Shown: positions 32,096 through 44,013, counted from the first letter of the stretch. The stretch is DNA of 64,000 nucleotides from Nemopilema nomurai (GCA_003864495.1 ML133395.1:88856-152855), one strand, 5' to 3'. Program-made: numbers and translations. Notes: generated from the letters alone by a model not told the origin.

Positions 32096-35005
32096 CAGGG
32101 TTGCCAATTTGGCAATTTAGTTGCCAAAATTGGCAATTTTGGCACTTTTTCATGTTGTTTGGCAACTAAAAATTTAGATTTGGCAACTGTCTAAAGTTTG
32201 GCAATTTTTTGGCACTTTTTGAACATTTTCTCTTCACGAGTTTGTGACATTTTCTTAGTATCTTTTCGTGACATTCTCCCTTCAAATTCGATAATATTCC
32301 GTTAACGACACCCTGTGCCTCCCCCTGACACTTCTCGAAGTTTCATTCACTTGACTTGGGTGACCGGAACAAAGTACTTACATCTTGGTGTGACCCTGTG
32401 ATGTCGGCAACTTTGCTAATGTTAAGGTGTGGTGTCGGTGATAGGAAACAATGTGTAAATATGTTTGCATACTGTTCACATGTCGAATGTCGTCATTTCT
32501 ATTGATGATTTCGATTGGATGACATCGAAGGTACGTATTTTTCGATTCCCAATGCTGATTGGACAATATATTTGTATTTCCTTTTCAAAATATATAATAA
32601 TGTGAGATTTTACAATAGAAATTAAAACATCTATTCACTGGTGTGCAATTTGTTATCATTCTGTTTACTAAAACTATTGTCTGTATTACTGTTTGAAAAT
32701 GAGTTCAAAAAAGTCATCGATAGGAATGAAATGGAAAGGAGCCTATGACGATGGTAGAAAATTCAAACCAGAATGGCAAAGAGCGTATCCATGGGTGAAA
32801 AAGGCAGTGGATGGGTCAGACGATGCATACTGCTCTATCTGCAGAGTAAATTGCCAGCCACGTCTATCAAGCTTGAAAAAGCACCAAGATACCGCAAAAC
32901 ATTCAAGACTTACCTCTACAATTGCAAGTAATCGCACAATTACTGGTATTGAAAGAGAAGATGAGGTAGTCAAGAAAATAGAGATACAGATGGCAGTGTC
33001 AGTAACATGCCATTCAGCCATACTTGCTATCGATCATCTGGGTGAAATAATTGTTCGCCATGGCACAGGCAGCAAATTGTCAAAGATGAGACTGCATCGT
33101 ACAAAATGCACAAGCATTATTATTAATGTAATTTCGAAGGCCTTATACGAGGATTTATGTAATGACATGGCTGGCCAGAAGTTTTGTATAATGGTTGACG
33201 AGTCAACAGACATTGCCTGTAAGAAGTTTTTGTGTTTGGCTGTCAGGTATTACAGCAAGAAAGAAAAGAACATAGTAACAGCATTTCTTGGCCTCGTTGA
33301 TATTATCAGCGCCACTGGCATGGATCTGTTTACTGCAATGAAGGAATGCTTGGTGACTTCAGGGTTAAAGCTCGAAGACTGTGTTGGCTATGCAAGTGAT
33401 GGGGCAGCAAACATGGTTGGCGAGCACAATTCTCTTTGGTCGAGGATTGTCGAGGAAGCCCCAAATTGCCTGCAAATGAAATGTATATGTCATTCTTTGG
33501 CTTTGCGTGTCAAGCATGCCTTCGAACTGATGCCATCACATCTGGGCTTTCTATTGAAAAAGATTCCGAAATGGTTCACTAAAAGCACGATTCGTCGAGA
33601 TGCCTACAAGAAGCTCTTTGACATAATTAATGCTGGAACAGAGAGCTCAAATCTACCAAAACCATTCCAGAAGTACAATGAAACACGCTGGCTGGTGAGG
33701 AGTAAAATAATATTTAACATATTAATGAATTGGAATGAACTCAAGGCCTATTTTGGAATTGCAGAGCAAGAGGCTCAAGCCAGTGTACGTTACACAGCAC
33801 GCCTAATCTCAGATATGCTAAAAGACCCTATAAACTATCTATATTTTCAATTTTTATGCCCTGTTGTTACGGAATTTGAGAAAGTTAATGGATTTTTTCA
33901 AGCAACCAGTATAGATGCCGATGAGCTGGTTCAGCAACTTCATCTATTCTTCAAAAGTTTTAAAAGTCGTGTTCTCAGCAGAGATGGTGATGCTTTGCCT
34001 ATAGAGCAGGTTGACTTTGGCGGAAAGTTTATTTTTGAGGCCATGAAGACAATTAAGGACAGTAACAACGATCCAAATATGATTTTAAGAGTCAATGAAG
34101 CCAAAGGACGATGTCATTCAATGCTTCTGGAGGCAGCATCACAACTTGAAAAAAGGATTCCAACATCACATAATATTTTCAAAGGATTAGCTCAGCTACA
34201 TCCTTCAAAAGTTTTGAGCCAGGTTGGAAGATCTGCACTACTTGACCTTCCCATGCAACACCTCCTGGCTGACAAAATGGCTGAAGTTGACATTCAGTAC
34301 CGCAACATATTGCAAGTCAATTGGAAGGAAACTGCGGTATTTAATGAAGGAATTCCAACGGACGCAATTCAGTTCTGGTCAGGTGTGGCTGAGTATCGAA
34401 ACCTACTTGGAGAACATCCGTTCGAAGATTTTCTCTATATGCATTATCATGCCTCACTACACCTGTCAGTAATGCAGTTGTAGAGCGAATATTTTCGTTG
34501 GTGACAAGTGTGAAAACAAAGCCTCGCAATAGAATGAGCTCAAATCTACTAGAATCAGTTGTGAGAATTAGATCACATTTATGCTTTGGTGAAAGATGTT
34601 GTAAGGACTTTGTTGCAACTCAAAGAATGCTTGCCTTATTTAACACAGAAAATATGTATAAGGCAACTGTAACTGATATTGACGGTATGGCAGATTTGCT
34701 AGACATGTAAGATATATATATATTTCGATACACTTTTTATCTCTTTTTGATATTTTGTTATATTCATTTTAATCCTCGAGTTTCAATATGGAATATCAGA
34801 TATGTTTTCAATAGAACAATGATTTTTTATGTCTCTATCAACATTGCCGATCTTGATTCTCGGACATGATAGTTAACTTTGGGCCTAAGTACGCATGCGT
34901 GAGAGTTTTGTGACGTCATTGTGAGAAAAAAACCTGTTTGGCAACTTTTGGCAACTTTTCAAACAGAATTTGGCATCTTTGGTCCCAGGCCACCTGGCAA
35001 CCCTG
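32096..35005. mobile_element. hAT DNA transposon, 2,910 bp
   Basis: The left end begins CAGGGTTGCCAATTTGGCAA. The reverse complement of the right end begins CAGGGTTGCCAGGTGGCCTG. Both subterminal regions are packed with TTGGCAA/TTGCCAA/GGCAACT motifs, likely transposase sites. It is inserted in the DIRS element, so it is younger than the DIRS copy. Confidence 0.9.
32699..34710 (+). pseudogene. hAT transposase (ZBED/ZNF862-like), one frameshift
   Basis: From ATG 32699 the first 595 codons are open. They contain a BED/TTF-like finger (YCSICRVNCQPRLSSLKKHQ...AKHS), the catalytic-core strand FCIMVDESTDIACKKFLCLA, VGYASDGAANMVGEHNSLW, KCICHSLALRVKHAFEL, and the N-E-T-R-W block (KYNETRWLVRSKIIF). 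Near 34436 the frame shifts. The C-terminal dimerisation block (CLTTPVSNAVVERIFSLVTS, KPRNRMSSNLLE) continues in the next frame to a stop at 34710. A single-base change would separate this from a full protein, so it is either recently dead or affected by a sequencing slip. Confidence 0.9.
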
Positions 35006-35013
35006 CTAGCATA

Positions 35014-35340
35014 TCTGATTATTGACCGCTACACAGCACATGGATCACACCACGTATATGCGTTATTCGATTCGGAATAATAACTTTTGGTTGATATCAA
35101 CGGACTTTCATTCGTTGTTTGGTTCCTGGTTAAGGGAATTTCAAGCTCGCCGCTCTGTTATCTGAACTGCAATTATTCTCAATTCTGGCCGACGTAGACC
35201 TAGGCGGACCTAAATCCAGAACCCTGCGCCGATACCGGATAACACTTTGGATTGGGTGAGATCTATCCTTATCTTCAATTTTAATTGCGGTTTTACTTAT
35301 TCGTATTCGCTTGGCGAGGTGCTGGTGGCTCTGGTTTCGC
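35014..35340 (+). other. DIRS 5' region, non-coding
   Basis: Continuation of the retroelement after the hAT. No frame is recognised until the gag-like start at about 35341. Confidence 0.4.
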
Positions 35341-35640
35341 AATGGCTCACTCACCTTCCGCCTCAGCTAGCAATGTGGACACGGAGCCGCCTCTCGGCAG
35401 GATCTCTCCACAGAATAGAAATTTCTATTCTGTGATCTCTCTGACCGTCTTCAAAGACTCGATGACACTGTAAGGCTTGTTCGTGAGCAGTCTAATGCGG
35501 GGGCCGGGCAAAATTTGGCCGCACCGGCTCAAACAACTGACCGCCCTCAAGCAGGTATGTCTCTGATCTCGGGGAAGGTGGGCCTGGTGTCCACCCTGCC
35601 ACGCTCGAAGCTGGGTTTACCCTAGGTATAAATAAGGGTC
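35341..35640 (+). pseudogene. DIRS gag-like fragment
   Basis: ATG 35341 gives MAHSPSASASNVDTEPPLG. After a shift near 35420 the codons read SLTDRLQRLDDTVRLVREQS and then AGAGQNLAAPAQTTDRPQ. Small proteins with a coiled-coil-like LTDRLQRLDD stretch and a proline-rich tail precede the RT in DIRS elements. The assignment depends on position more than on sequence. Confidence 0.45.
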
Positions 35641-35664
35641 CCTTACAATCTGCATCACGGAATT

Positions 35665-36120
35665 GTGTTCCGGCATCTCAACAACCAACTGTTGTCTCAG
35701 AGTACATGTTGGAAGAGCTCCGTTTTAGTCCATTGCAGGTCCGTTTTCAGGTCCCCCAATTTCTGGACTTCAGCTAAATCGCTTTGGGGTACTTCCGAGG
35801 TCTACCCCAGGGAAGTTCCGTCTGATTACAGATTTGTCCTCCCCCGCTCTAGTGTTAATGACCTTATCCCAGATAGGGAAGCCGCCGTCTCCTACACTGG
35901 AATCCCAGAAGCCATTGCAGCCATAGTTAAAGTGGGTAGGGGTGCTTTGCTGGCGAAATTTGATATCTCACGGGCTTATCGTCTTTTACCTGTGCACCCT
36001 GTCTTTAGCTCCCTCAACTAGGAGAACCTATGTCTCCGCACAGTCTCAATTCCTGCGCTTGTGCATCAAAAACGGGTGCTTAGCAAACAATGGTACGCCT
36101 TGCCCAGCTTCCGAACTAAC
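35665..36120 (+). pseudogene. DIRS reverse transcriptase fused by deletion to tyrosine recombinase start
   Basis: The RT part shows SSVNDLIPDREAAVSYTG and LLAKFDISRAYRLLPVHP, with the conserved K-x-D-I-x-x-A-Y-R palm motif A of DIRS reverse transcriptases. Immediately after VHP the codons change frame to LAPSTRRTYVSAQSQFLRLC and PASELTL, the N-terminal arm-binding helix of DIRS/Crypton tyrosine recombinases. A deletion has therefore joined RT motif A to the recombinase. The latter is itself cut at the 53-bp repeat that begins at 36124. Confidence 0.8.
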
Positions 36121-36123
36121 ATT

Positions 36124-36176
36124 ACGTAGGTTGGATGAATTTTGTATATATGGTTTATTGGCCTTTTCATTCATAA
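36124..36176. repeat. 53-bp direct repeat, right copy
   Basis: Exact copy of 31871-31923. It begins directly where the recombinase homology stops. Confidence 0.9.
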
Positions 36177-36226
36177 TGCGAATTTTCTCGTAACCAGAGC
36201 AGTCAAGTTGTATTGATCTTGTGAAA

Positions 36227-39200
36227 ATGAATCAAATCGCAGGGATTGACTACCTTTTCGGAGTTTCGCGTATTTTTGCGCTCTCTTCTGCCCAGGGCCG
36301 ATTAACTCACGAGCAACGTCTTGGTTTGAAGAAAGATGGGAGACCTTGTCCCAAAATTGAAATTAAAAACCGTGACAGTGAGACCGTTTACAATAATTTT
36401 TTACGGATGTGTGGCGATGCAGAAAAGAACACTTATTTTTGCTGGCCTTGTTTGGTCATGGGTGATCTGTCCAAGGTATGGGTACATTTCATTTATTTTC
36501 TAAATGCTTTTTATAATAGAGGAAAATGAAGCAATTTACAACTGTCTACTTTCCAGGATACATTCTTAGTGTAAATGCTCATCAAGGTTGTTCTATATGA
36601 TACTATATTGTTTGATAATAGATGATAAAAGCGTCTAGAAACCCGCATCACTAGATTCTCCTTTCTAGTACTTTCGTGAAGAGAGCGGCCACCCACTGGT
36701 GGGGCTCGGTGCCGCATAAGATTAACTTCCCATATTATCAACGTGCCTCTCCTTTATGGCCTTTGACAGCAACCGACAAAACACTGCATTTTCAAACAAG
36801 TGCTGCCTGCCCTAAGCGTAATCATAAACTTTTCATAAACAAAAAGTTGGTATGATACTACAGTTTAAACTCTCATAGCTCTCATTGGGGGCAAACGTTT
36901 TTTCAGTGACTGGAGGCTCGATAATCAATTGATTGAAACAAAAAATCTACAAACTATAAAACTGAGCTATCAATCAGGGTCTTGTTTTCGGCTGAAGATT
37001 CCGGGACAGGATTATGCAATTTTCCGGCACAAGTATGGCGATTGAAGACATCATGTTTTTAGAATTTTATTCCAGTACAGGGTGTTTTAATAAATTTAAT
37101 AATGACAATTTAATAAAGTTTATTACAGAATTTTCATTGACCTACGATCCCTTTTTTTCTAGATGAAAGCAACATCTTTTGCACGAAAAAGTGGTTTTCA
37201 GTCTTCTGGAGACAACCTTTGGAATCTTTCGAAGCGCCATGAGAAAACTCAAATGCACATTATCAACCACACTGCCTACCAACTTTTAGGAAATGTTGAC
37301 GCTTCTTGTGCATTGGATGAAGCAAGACGTAGACAGGTACAGCAACACAACAAAAATGCGTCAAGATATTCAAGAATACTAAAGTACCACATTTCTTTAG
37401 CTGCGTTTCTCTCAGCACAAGGCCTTGCATTTCGAGCACATGACGAATCAAAGTTATCATCCAATAGAGGAAACTTCATCGAGCTGCTTGACCTCATCGC
37501 CAATTATTGCAGTGATTTGCGAGATTTTCTTAACGAAGAAAAGATCACGTATACGTCACACGAGCCACAGAATGATTTGATAGAGTGCGTGTTTCAAGAG
37601 GTAAAAGAGGAAATTCAGCGGAGAATCGACAATTCCCAATTTTTGGCCGTCATGATGGATGAAACCAGCGATGTTAGCAGGGTGGAGCAGTCAGCTGTTT
37701 CAGTACGCCTAATCAACGAAGGAGAGGTAGAGGAACACCTTTTGGGAATAATTGAATGTTCCAAAGATACAACTGCAAATACATTGTCATTGATTCTTCT
37801 CAAGAAATTGGAAGAATATAAGATCACGCCACAAAACGGAGGGAAAAAGCTCATCGGGCAGTCCTATGACGGTGCCGCTACGATGTCAGGTGAATTAAAT
37901 GGTGTCCAAAAGCAGGTTCAAGATAGATTTCCTGCTGCATATTACAACCACTGTGTTGCTCACAGGATATCACTTTGTGCCTCACAATCAGCAAAAAAAA
38001 TTCCAAAAGTTGCCAAATTTTTCGACACTGTTGATAAACTTATACGTTTTTTTAGAAACAGCCCAAAGCGAACGTCTCAACTTGGCCATAGTCTACCGAA
38101 ACCTGGTGATACACGTTGGTTATCGCGTGATGCAGCGATTGGGGTCATTGATTCATTGAATGAAACAATCGGAGCAGTGCTGTATGAAATGGCCAATGAT
38201 AAAGATGACAAAACGGAGACACAAGTCACTGCTCGAGGGCTCTGTTTGCAAATTCAGCACATCGAATTCGTATTTCTTTTGAAAATATACCGAAAGATTT
38301 TTGCCCACTGTGCCCCAATAATAACAGTCATGCAAAATCCGACCCTTGACGCAGTGCAATTGTCATCAATGCTGGAAGATTTTCAGAGATTTTTGCTGAA
38401 TTTGGATTGCAACCAGATTTGGGAGGATGCAATGCTCCTGGATCCTGAGATGCCTGCAGTTCGCCACGAAAGATGGCTGGAGAGGAGTCGAGGAAGCAGT
38501 AGATTCAACAGGTAGTTGGAAGAGAAATTTACTGGCAATTTCCTCAGAAATTGCACAAAAGTTCATGGAACAATTGCTTTGGCGATTTGAAAATCTCACA
38601 AGATTCAAATGGATGGATTTAATCCACCCTTCAAAATTTGACGAGAGGAAAAAGATGCCACCAGCTAAGCAAAAAGAACTTATATGTAAAGTCAAAGAAG
38701 TTTATCCATCCGCAGTACCTGATGCTTTAGCGCTTGAACATAACCTAAGTGTGCTTTACGATAACAACAAAATAAAAATTCTGCTAGATAAAATCGTAAG
38801 AGAACGAGATGAGCTGGCAGCTAAGAAAAGAGAGAGACGGCGTAAAACGAAGCAAGCAAATGAGGAGCCAAATGAAAACAAAGAGACTGACAGAAGCACA
38901 GTAGAAGTTGAGGATTCATTTGAAAGGGAAACAGGAGGAGGAGTCGAAGAGGAAAATATAAAGAAGGGAAAGCCAAATGTTCAAGAAGTGATTAAAACAG
39001 CTGGTCTCGAAGAAGCATTACCTAAGGCTTTGATTTTGCTGGAACTGGCTGCCGCAACACCACTTACCAGTGTTCACTGCGAAAGAGTGTTCAGCAGAAT
39101 GGAGAAAGTTGTGTCACCGAGCAGATCAACGATGTTACAAGCAAGAAAAGAGAAGCTAATCTTCCTCCAAGTGGAACAAGCCATTGTTCGATCACTTTCA

Positions 39201-39284
39201 GAGCAACCAACTTTTAAGGATAATGTTGTAAATAGGTTTAAGTCTTTTAATCAGCGTCGTTTAGAAAGATTTTCAAATAAATGA
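36227..39284 (+). pseudogene. ZMYM1-like hAT transposase gene, one intron and one frameshift
   Basis: Exon 1 (ATG 36227 to 36475) has KKDGRPCPKIEIKNRDSETV and YFCWPCLVMGD, a TTF/MYM-type zinc-binding beginning. A GT-AG intron (36476-37162, ending TTTTTTTCTAG) joins in phase to exon 2, which has KRHEKTQMHI, the DUF4371-like AVMMDETSDVSRVEQSAVSV, GQSYDGAATMSGELNGVQ, NHCVAHRISLCAS and PGDTRWLSRD. After a frameshift near 38470 it continues to LAAATPLTSVHCERVFSRME, the hAT dimerisation block, and stops at 39284. A charged insert (RERRRKTKQANEEPNENKET) precedes that block. No clear terminal repeats are seen, so it may be an element with lost ends or a host gene of transposon origin. Confidence 0.8.
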
Positions 39285-39589
39285 GATTTTAGTTTTACGT
39301 GGCATCATTTGCAAAAAAACTTTTCCATTATGTTTAAAAAAGAGTGCTTGCAGTTTCCTCATGCTCTATGTGTCTTGACTACAGATTTCTACACACACAA
39401 ATTTATTGGGAAATACATTTAGCTTGTCTTTTAGATACGAATTAGGACAATATTCGTTTCAAAGCAAAAACCTTGCCAAGGAGCTACATCGCCCCCCCCC
39501 CCCCTCCCCCACCATAACACCGGCTGGTCTGTTTTAAAAAAATGTTCATATAGCTAACAATGCTTTTACCAGTACCATCTGATTTTGCG

Positions 39590-39895
39590 TGCCAGCCGCC
39601 ACTGACGTCGAAATATGTTTTTCTTCGAATGGAAAGATGTTTGTAAAGGCCTATTATCGCGGAAGCACTGTCTGGTCTTTGTGGCCAAAAATATTTCAAT
39701 TCAAACACGAAGAATACCCAAATCTTTGCCTCTGTGCAGAGATTATTTTTTTACCAAGTGGCTCAAATTCTACAGTAGAGAGAGCATTTGGTACACTACG
39801 CTTAATGCTATCAGATAGGAGGCTGTGTTTATTGCAATGGAGATTGAGATGCTATTATGTATTTACGTAAACAATAAAAGCTGCACTGCCAAAGA
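39590..39895 (+). pseudogene. hAT C-terminal dimerisation fragment
   Basis: Short frames hold LCLCAEIIFLPSGSNSTVER followed by AFGTLRLMLSDRRLCLL, a hAT C-terminal block, then traces of NNKSCTAKEREEI. The preceding 100 bp are repeated at 24.8 kb. No other part of the transposase is near. The run of C at 39492-39505 lies just upstream. Confidence 0.7.
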
Positions 39896-40348
39896 AAGAG
39901 AAGAAATTATGGTCTCATAGCAACTTTCAACTTAATTGAACGCTCAGAAAATCTCAGAAAATTTGTCAATCCAGCATGGTTTCAAACATAACTGAACCTT
40001 CACAGTATAAGGTTTTTTTTATTATTTTATCCATTTAGCCGGTTTTTTTTTTAAAAAAAATTGGGTCTTCATAGATTGAAGCAGTCAAAAAACACATTCT
40101 TGTTTTTAACTTAAATTTATTTCTAAACAGTGAAGAGAAATGTTCTTTGTCAAGTAAATTTCATCTCAGACTAACAGTGACAAAAAGTCTAAAATTCAGG
40201 CAAAAAATCTTTAGTGCCGTTTTGTCACAAAATTTCACCCTCTGCTATCCGGAAATGAATTTTGTACTGTCACTGTACCGTTTTTGAAGAGGATGATGTA
40301 AAGAGGGTATGAAATAGCCTGTGGTGACTTCCTTATGACGAAGACTGT
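39896..40348. other. no recognised gene
   Basis: AT-rich, with A/T homopolymers near 40010-40070. Nothing coding is seen. Confidence 0.5.
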
Positions 40349-40470
40349 TTAGCCATCATCAGGTGAATCAAAGGAATCTTCTGAACCAGACACAACAGCA
40401 ACAACTTCCTCCCCTATTCGTGCTAATTGCTCCTTTTTTCTACCAGGAGACCTTAGAGAGTGCAAAGGAT
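40349..40470 (-). CDS. possible terminal exon, unknown protein
   Basis: On the minus strand an acceptor-like AATTACCAG precedes an open stretch reading DPLHSLRSPGRKKEQLARIG then EEVVAVVSGSEDSFDSPDDG and a TAA. The acidic, serine-rich end looks like a protein tail. No upstream exon is identified, so this may be chance. Confidence 0.3.
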
Positions 40471-41653
40471 CTGGTAATTTTTTTCCTTATTACTGCATGA
40501 ACAATTAAGAACACTATCCACCTGTCTTATCTGAGCACTTGTCAAGTCTATTCAAGAAAATTGTTACATAATGAAATGTTTGTTATGTAACCATATCGAT
40601 ATTTATTGGAAATTTTTGTAGATTTAGCAATGCAAAAAAAACATCTTTTATAAATATATAGAGCAATTATAAATATAGCAGCTACACCACATATATGGCC
40701 ATTTATTTGCAGGGGAAAATGTGAATAGACCCCATTGCTGATGTTAACTCTGTACTATAGGACAAAAATTCAATACACTTGATTTCTAGTACACAAACGA
40801 ATAGAAATAGCAGATTTATTTACTAATTGCCTTGGAATGAGGTTTTCTTTTTCGTGCTTGTTGCTTGACAGTTTTTAATTTGAATTGATATGAAGAGAGT
40901 GTGTATTTTCTTTGCGATTTCTACCTTTCGCTATTTATTTAGAATTAAAACGATGATTTTTAATGAGTTTTGTCTACTTGCTCCCGTAGCTACGGAGGAG
41001 CCACACATCAAGCTAACATAAAAGAAAAAACATTTGATTTATACTGCTGAAATTACCGTATTTGAATCAAAAAAGCATCTAAAACGTAGATTGGAGCATG
41101 CCAAATCCGATTCCGGGTTTTTTTTTAAATATCAGTCCAATTTTTGGAGTTATTAACGATTTTCCTATATGACCCTGATTTTCCTATTTGACCACGTTGC
41201 CTGTTTGGCCGGAAGCGCTACCAACAGGGTTGGAGGGGGTTTTGGAATCGCTGGAGCCTTGCTGCCCACACAAGCAGGGAGGTTTCTTTCATTAAAATCG
41301 AGCAAATGAAAACAGTGCCTGCATGATTTAATAACTGCTGGAAGAAAAGCTTGCGAAAGAGTTCGGAATTCACAACATAACAAAGTTAATTGCTCACGTG
41401 CTCGTCCTTTTGCCCTCTCTGGCGAATGATATGAAATGATACTCGGAATGATGTCTTGTTTCTCAAAAACTCAGGATATCATCCACAAAATACCTGTTCT
41501 GTGTCGTTGCGTTTTGTAATGTGTCTTTGGATGGGAGAAATGTAGTTTACCGAAGACGGACGAAGGTATGGCAGAATTGCGGCTACTTTCTCAAAGCTGC
41601 ACGATCCGTTGTCGCAGCGTGTCTTCTGCGCAGTCGCACAAAGTGGTCCCCAA
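40471..41653. other. no recognised gene; dispersed palindrome
   Basis: Mostly AT-rich. At 40980-41001 there is a palindrome (GCTCCCGTAGCTACGGAGGA then GC), the inverted relative of 5082-5103. Short minus-strand frames at 41165-41383 have no support. Confidence 0.5.
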
Positions 41654-41830
41654 AGGATTTGTGCCCAAGCTTTTGAGAGGTCCGAGAGGTCCCACAGGCC
41701 CAATAGGATTTGTGCCCAAGCTTTGGAGAGGTCCCACAGGCCCAATAGGATTTGTGCACAAGCTTTGGAGAGGTCCCACAGGCCCAATAGGATTTGTGCA
41801 CAAGCTTTGGAGAGGTCCCACAGGCCCTAT
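41654..41830. repeat. 42-bp tandem repeat, about four copies
   Basis: Three 42-bp units and a first unit of 51 bp (with a 9-bp addition, GAGAGGTCC-like) begin AGGATTTGTGCMCAAGCTTT. Because 42 is a multiple of three, several frames stay open on both strands, one giving GFVHKLWRGPTGPI repeats. Translation is not supported by a start context or domain. Confidence 0.95.
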
Positions 41831-42614
41831 TGACCATGAAGGTGTTAACAAGGAGAGTATCTAATTGAACGAATTTCATTTCCATTTAATTTTTCAACAC
41901 CGAATCAGTTTAAAATTATAAAATATTCCATTGAGGAACTTGCTAACTCATAGGATTTTAAGCTTAAATCGCCCTCAATTTCAAAAACTATGGGAAAGAC
42001 AGCGGCCGTGTAATGTACCCCCAATATTTTCCCTAAACCCCGAGTAAAACGGCCAACGAAGCAAGTTTCTCGTGTCAGCTTTTTCGAACTTGGCAGGTAG
42101 GAAGGTGTTATAAATTGTTTGATGCAGCGGTCGCTTGGCCCAATACCTCGCTGTCAAGCGTTCCTTGGAGGGTGTTAACATTAACGAGATGTCAATTTGA
42201 TTGATTGCCGCCTCTGGGCACCATCAAACTATATGGGACGTGCACTCGATCTTGCTTTTTGGAAGTAACTCAAGTCCATATAATAGGGAGAAAAAAAACT
42301 TTTCTCACTCAAAAATGCTAGCAATTCAAATACAAATGCAAAAGGCCTATATTTCAGTGCATTGCAAACTTTGGTTACCATGCATACAGCTAATTAGATA
42401 ATACATACATAAAAAGCGGATTAACGTAAAAACAGCAAGATTGGGAAACTATTTTTGCATGGTTAAAATCATTTGATATTTAGGTTAACGATAGACCATG
42501 CCACTCAAATAGAACATATTCCAATTAAACTTTGAAGACAGCTTTCACCATGGATAGACAATATTTTGGTACAACAGAAGACTAGCCCCCAAAACCCGGC
42601 TACGCGGGCTTAAC
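41831..42614. other. no recognised gene
   Basis: Nothing is recognised between the tandem repeat and the non-autonomous hAT-like element. Confidence 0.5.
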
Positions 42615-42622
42615 CCCTTCTG

Positions 42623-44013
42623 CAGGGGCGTAACTAGCATTTTCTTTGGGGGATTTATATAAGATCTTGCCCGACATTTTCGCCACTGCCAGACTAAAAT
42701 GTTTTGAGATCTGTTTTGGGAGACGCCTTCGCGATGTTCCTTCCGTATTTTAAAACCGTTATGAAATTTGTTGTAGTTGTATTTTTATCTATTTTTGTTT
42801 CATTTTTCTATTGTCCTTTCAACCATAAGTCAATGCCTTGCTGTTCATATGTCAATCAGTGTTTATTGTAAGATTAATTCACGACTAGACTGTAATGGCA
42901 ACGAGGATAAGCGACTAATAACAGCGGATGATTTTATCAAAGTTCCTTCGAACTATTGGGTTTCGTCGTCCAGACACTGGTAAAATCGAGGCATCCAGGA
43001 CGGCTGATGGATGATGAAAATGCATTACTGGGTCGCAAAGAACCGACGCCAGTTTTCAAGAGTGGTTAGCTAATAGGTGTTTAGGCTGGTGGAGTCATTC
43101 CAAATAGTGATTTACTCAAAATATTGACGAGGAAAGACCCAAAATATAACAGTATTTGAACATGAAATAGAAGAAAACCTACAAATTTGCTGAAAACAGA
43201 ACCTATTAGGCAGGGCATTTCTAAGGATTTTTGAATGGTGGGGCATTTTTTTAAAGGGCCAACACTTGACCAGAAATGACATAGGAAACGACACATATCT
43301 CTTCGGTTTGGCGCTTCAGATTGTGATTCGGGTGGGGGATTCTTGGAGGGTGGGGGCTTACGCGAGGGTGGGGACTTATTTGTTGACAGTAAGAAACACT
43401 ACCAGCACTGATGGCTATTATGCTAGAAATGGGCTCAAAACACGAGAAACGACGGGATGTATTAATTTCAAGGCTCCCAGCCCGAGCATGGTTACAAAAT
43501 GCAAGGAAACACTAAGATCTTGGCAAATTGAGCAATGAATCGACTTACAAGGTAGATAAATGAGAAATATAGTGATATAAAGCTTGCTATCGGCATCGAT
43601 TGAGCCCCCAAATTTGTTACCAGCCTTTTGAAAATGGCCGACATTTCGGGCAAATGTAGCATTTTTCTCTTCAGTGGAGGGGGAACTCGTAAGGCCCAGT
43701 GGGGCAATTTTCCCACCACTCAGTTTGTTAAAAAATGCTATGCTATTAGGAGAATAAATCATCTTTTGTTGGGAAAAACAGCACCTTTTGTTGGAAAAAC
43801 GTCACCTTTCGTCAAGCAAAGCATCAGCTTTTTCGGGCAAAGCTGTTTGACAAAGCGGGAAATCAACAAATAATTTTTCGATTACTATTTTATTTTGCCC
43901 AATAGTTGCGGATTTGCGAACATCTTGTCTGGCGTTTGCCCGACAAAATGCCGGTTTTCGATTATTGGGGGGGGGGTGTCACACCCCACCCCACCCCAAT
44001 ATTTACGCCCCTG
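42623..44013. mobile_element. non-autonomous hAT-like element, 1,391 bp
   Basis: It begins CAGGGGCGTAACTAG and ends TTTACGCCCCTG, giving an 11-bp inverted CAGGGGCGTAA terminus. Flanks CCCTTCTG (42615-42622) and CCCTTCTT (44014-44021) match at seven of eight positions. It has no transposase. A partial inverted copy lies at about 61310-62490. Near the right end is a run of ten G (43967-43976). Confidence 0.8.

Larger units (their letters stand above)
31871..36176 (+). mobile_element. deleted DIRS-type retrotransposon interrupted by hAT
   Basis: Between the two 53-bp repeats, after removal of the hAT at 32096-35005, about 1.4 kb remains. It has a gag-like frame (about 35341-35640), a DIRS-type reverse transcriptase fragment (about 35800-36005) and the first part of a tyrosine recombinase (about 36006-36120). 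The order gag, RT, recombinase is that of DIRS elements, but most of RT, RNase H and recombinase is gone. Confidence 0.7.

Noticed and set aside
41568..41864. Collagen-like GPTGPI repeat protein
   Set aside because: It follows from the 42-bp DNA repeat; no signal peptide or long Gly-x-y stretch, and the opposite strand is equally open.
43081..43960. Several 60-110-codon frames on both strands
   Set aside because: They lie within the non-autonomous hAT-like element, have no domain, and are not preserved in the related copy at 61.3-62.5 kb.
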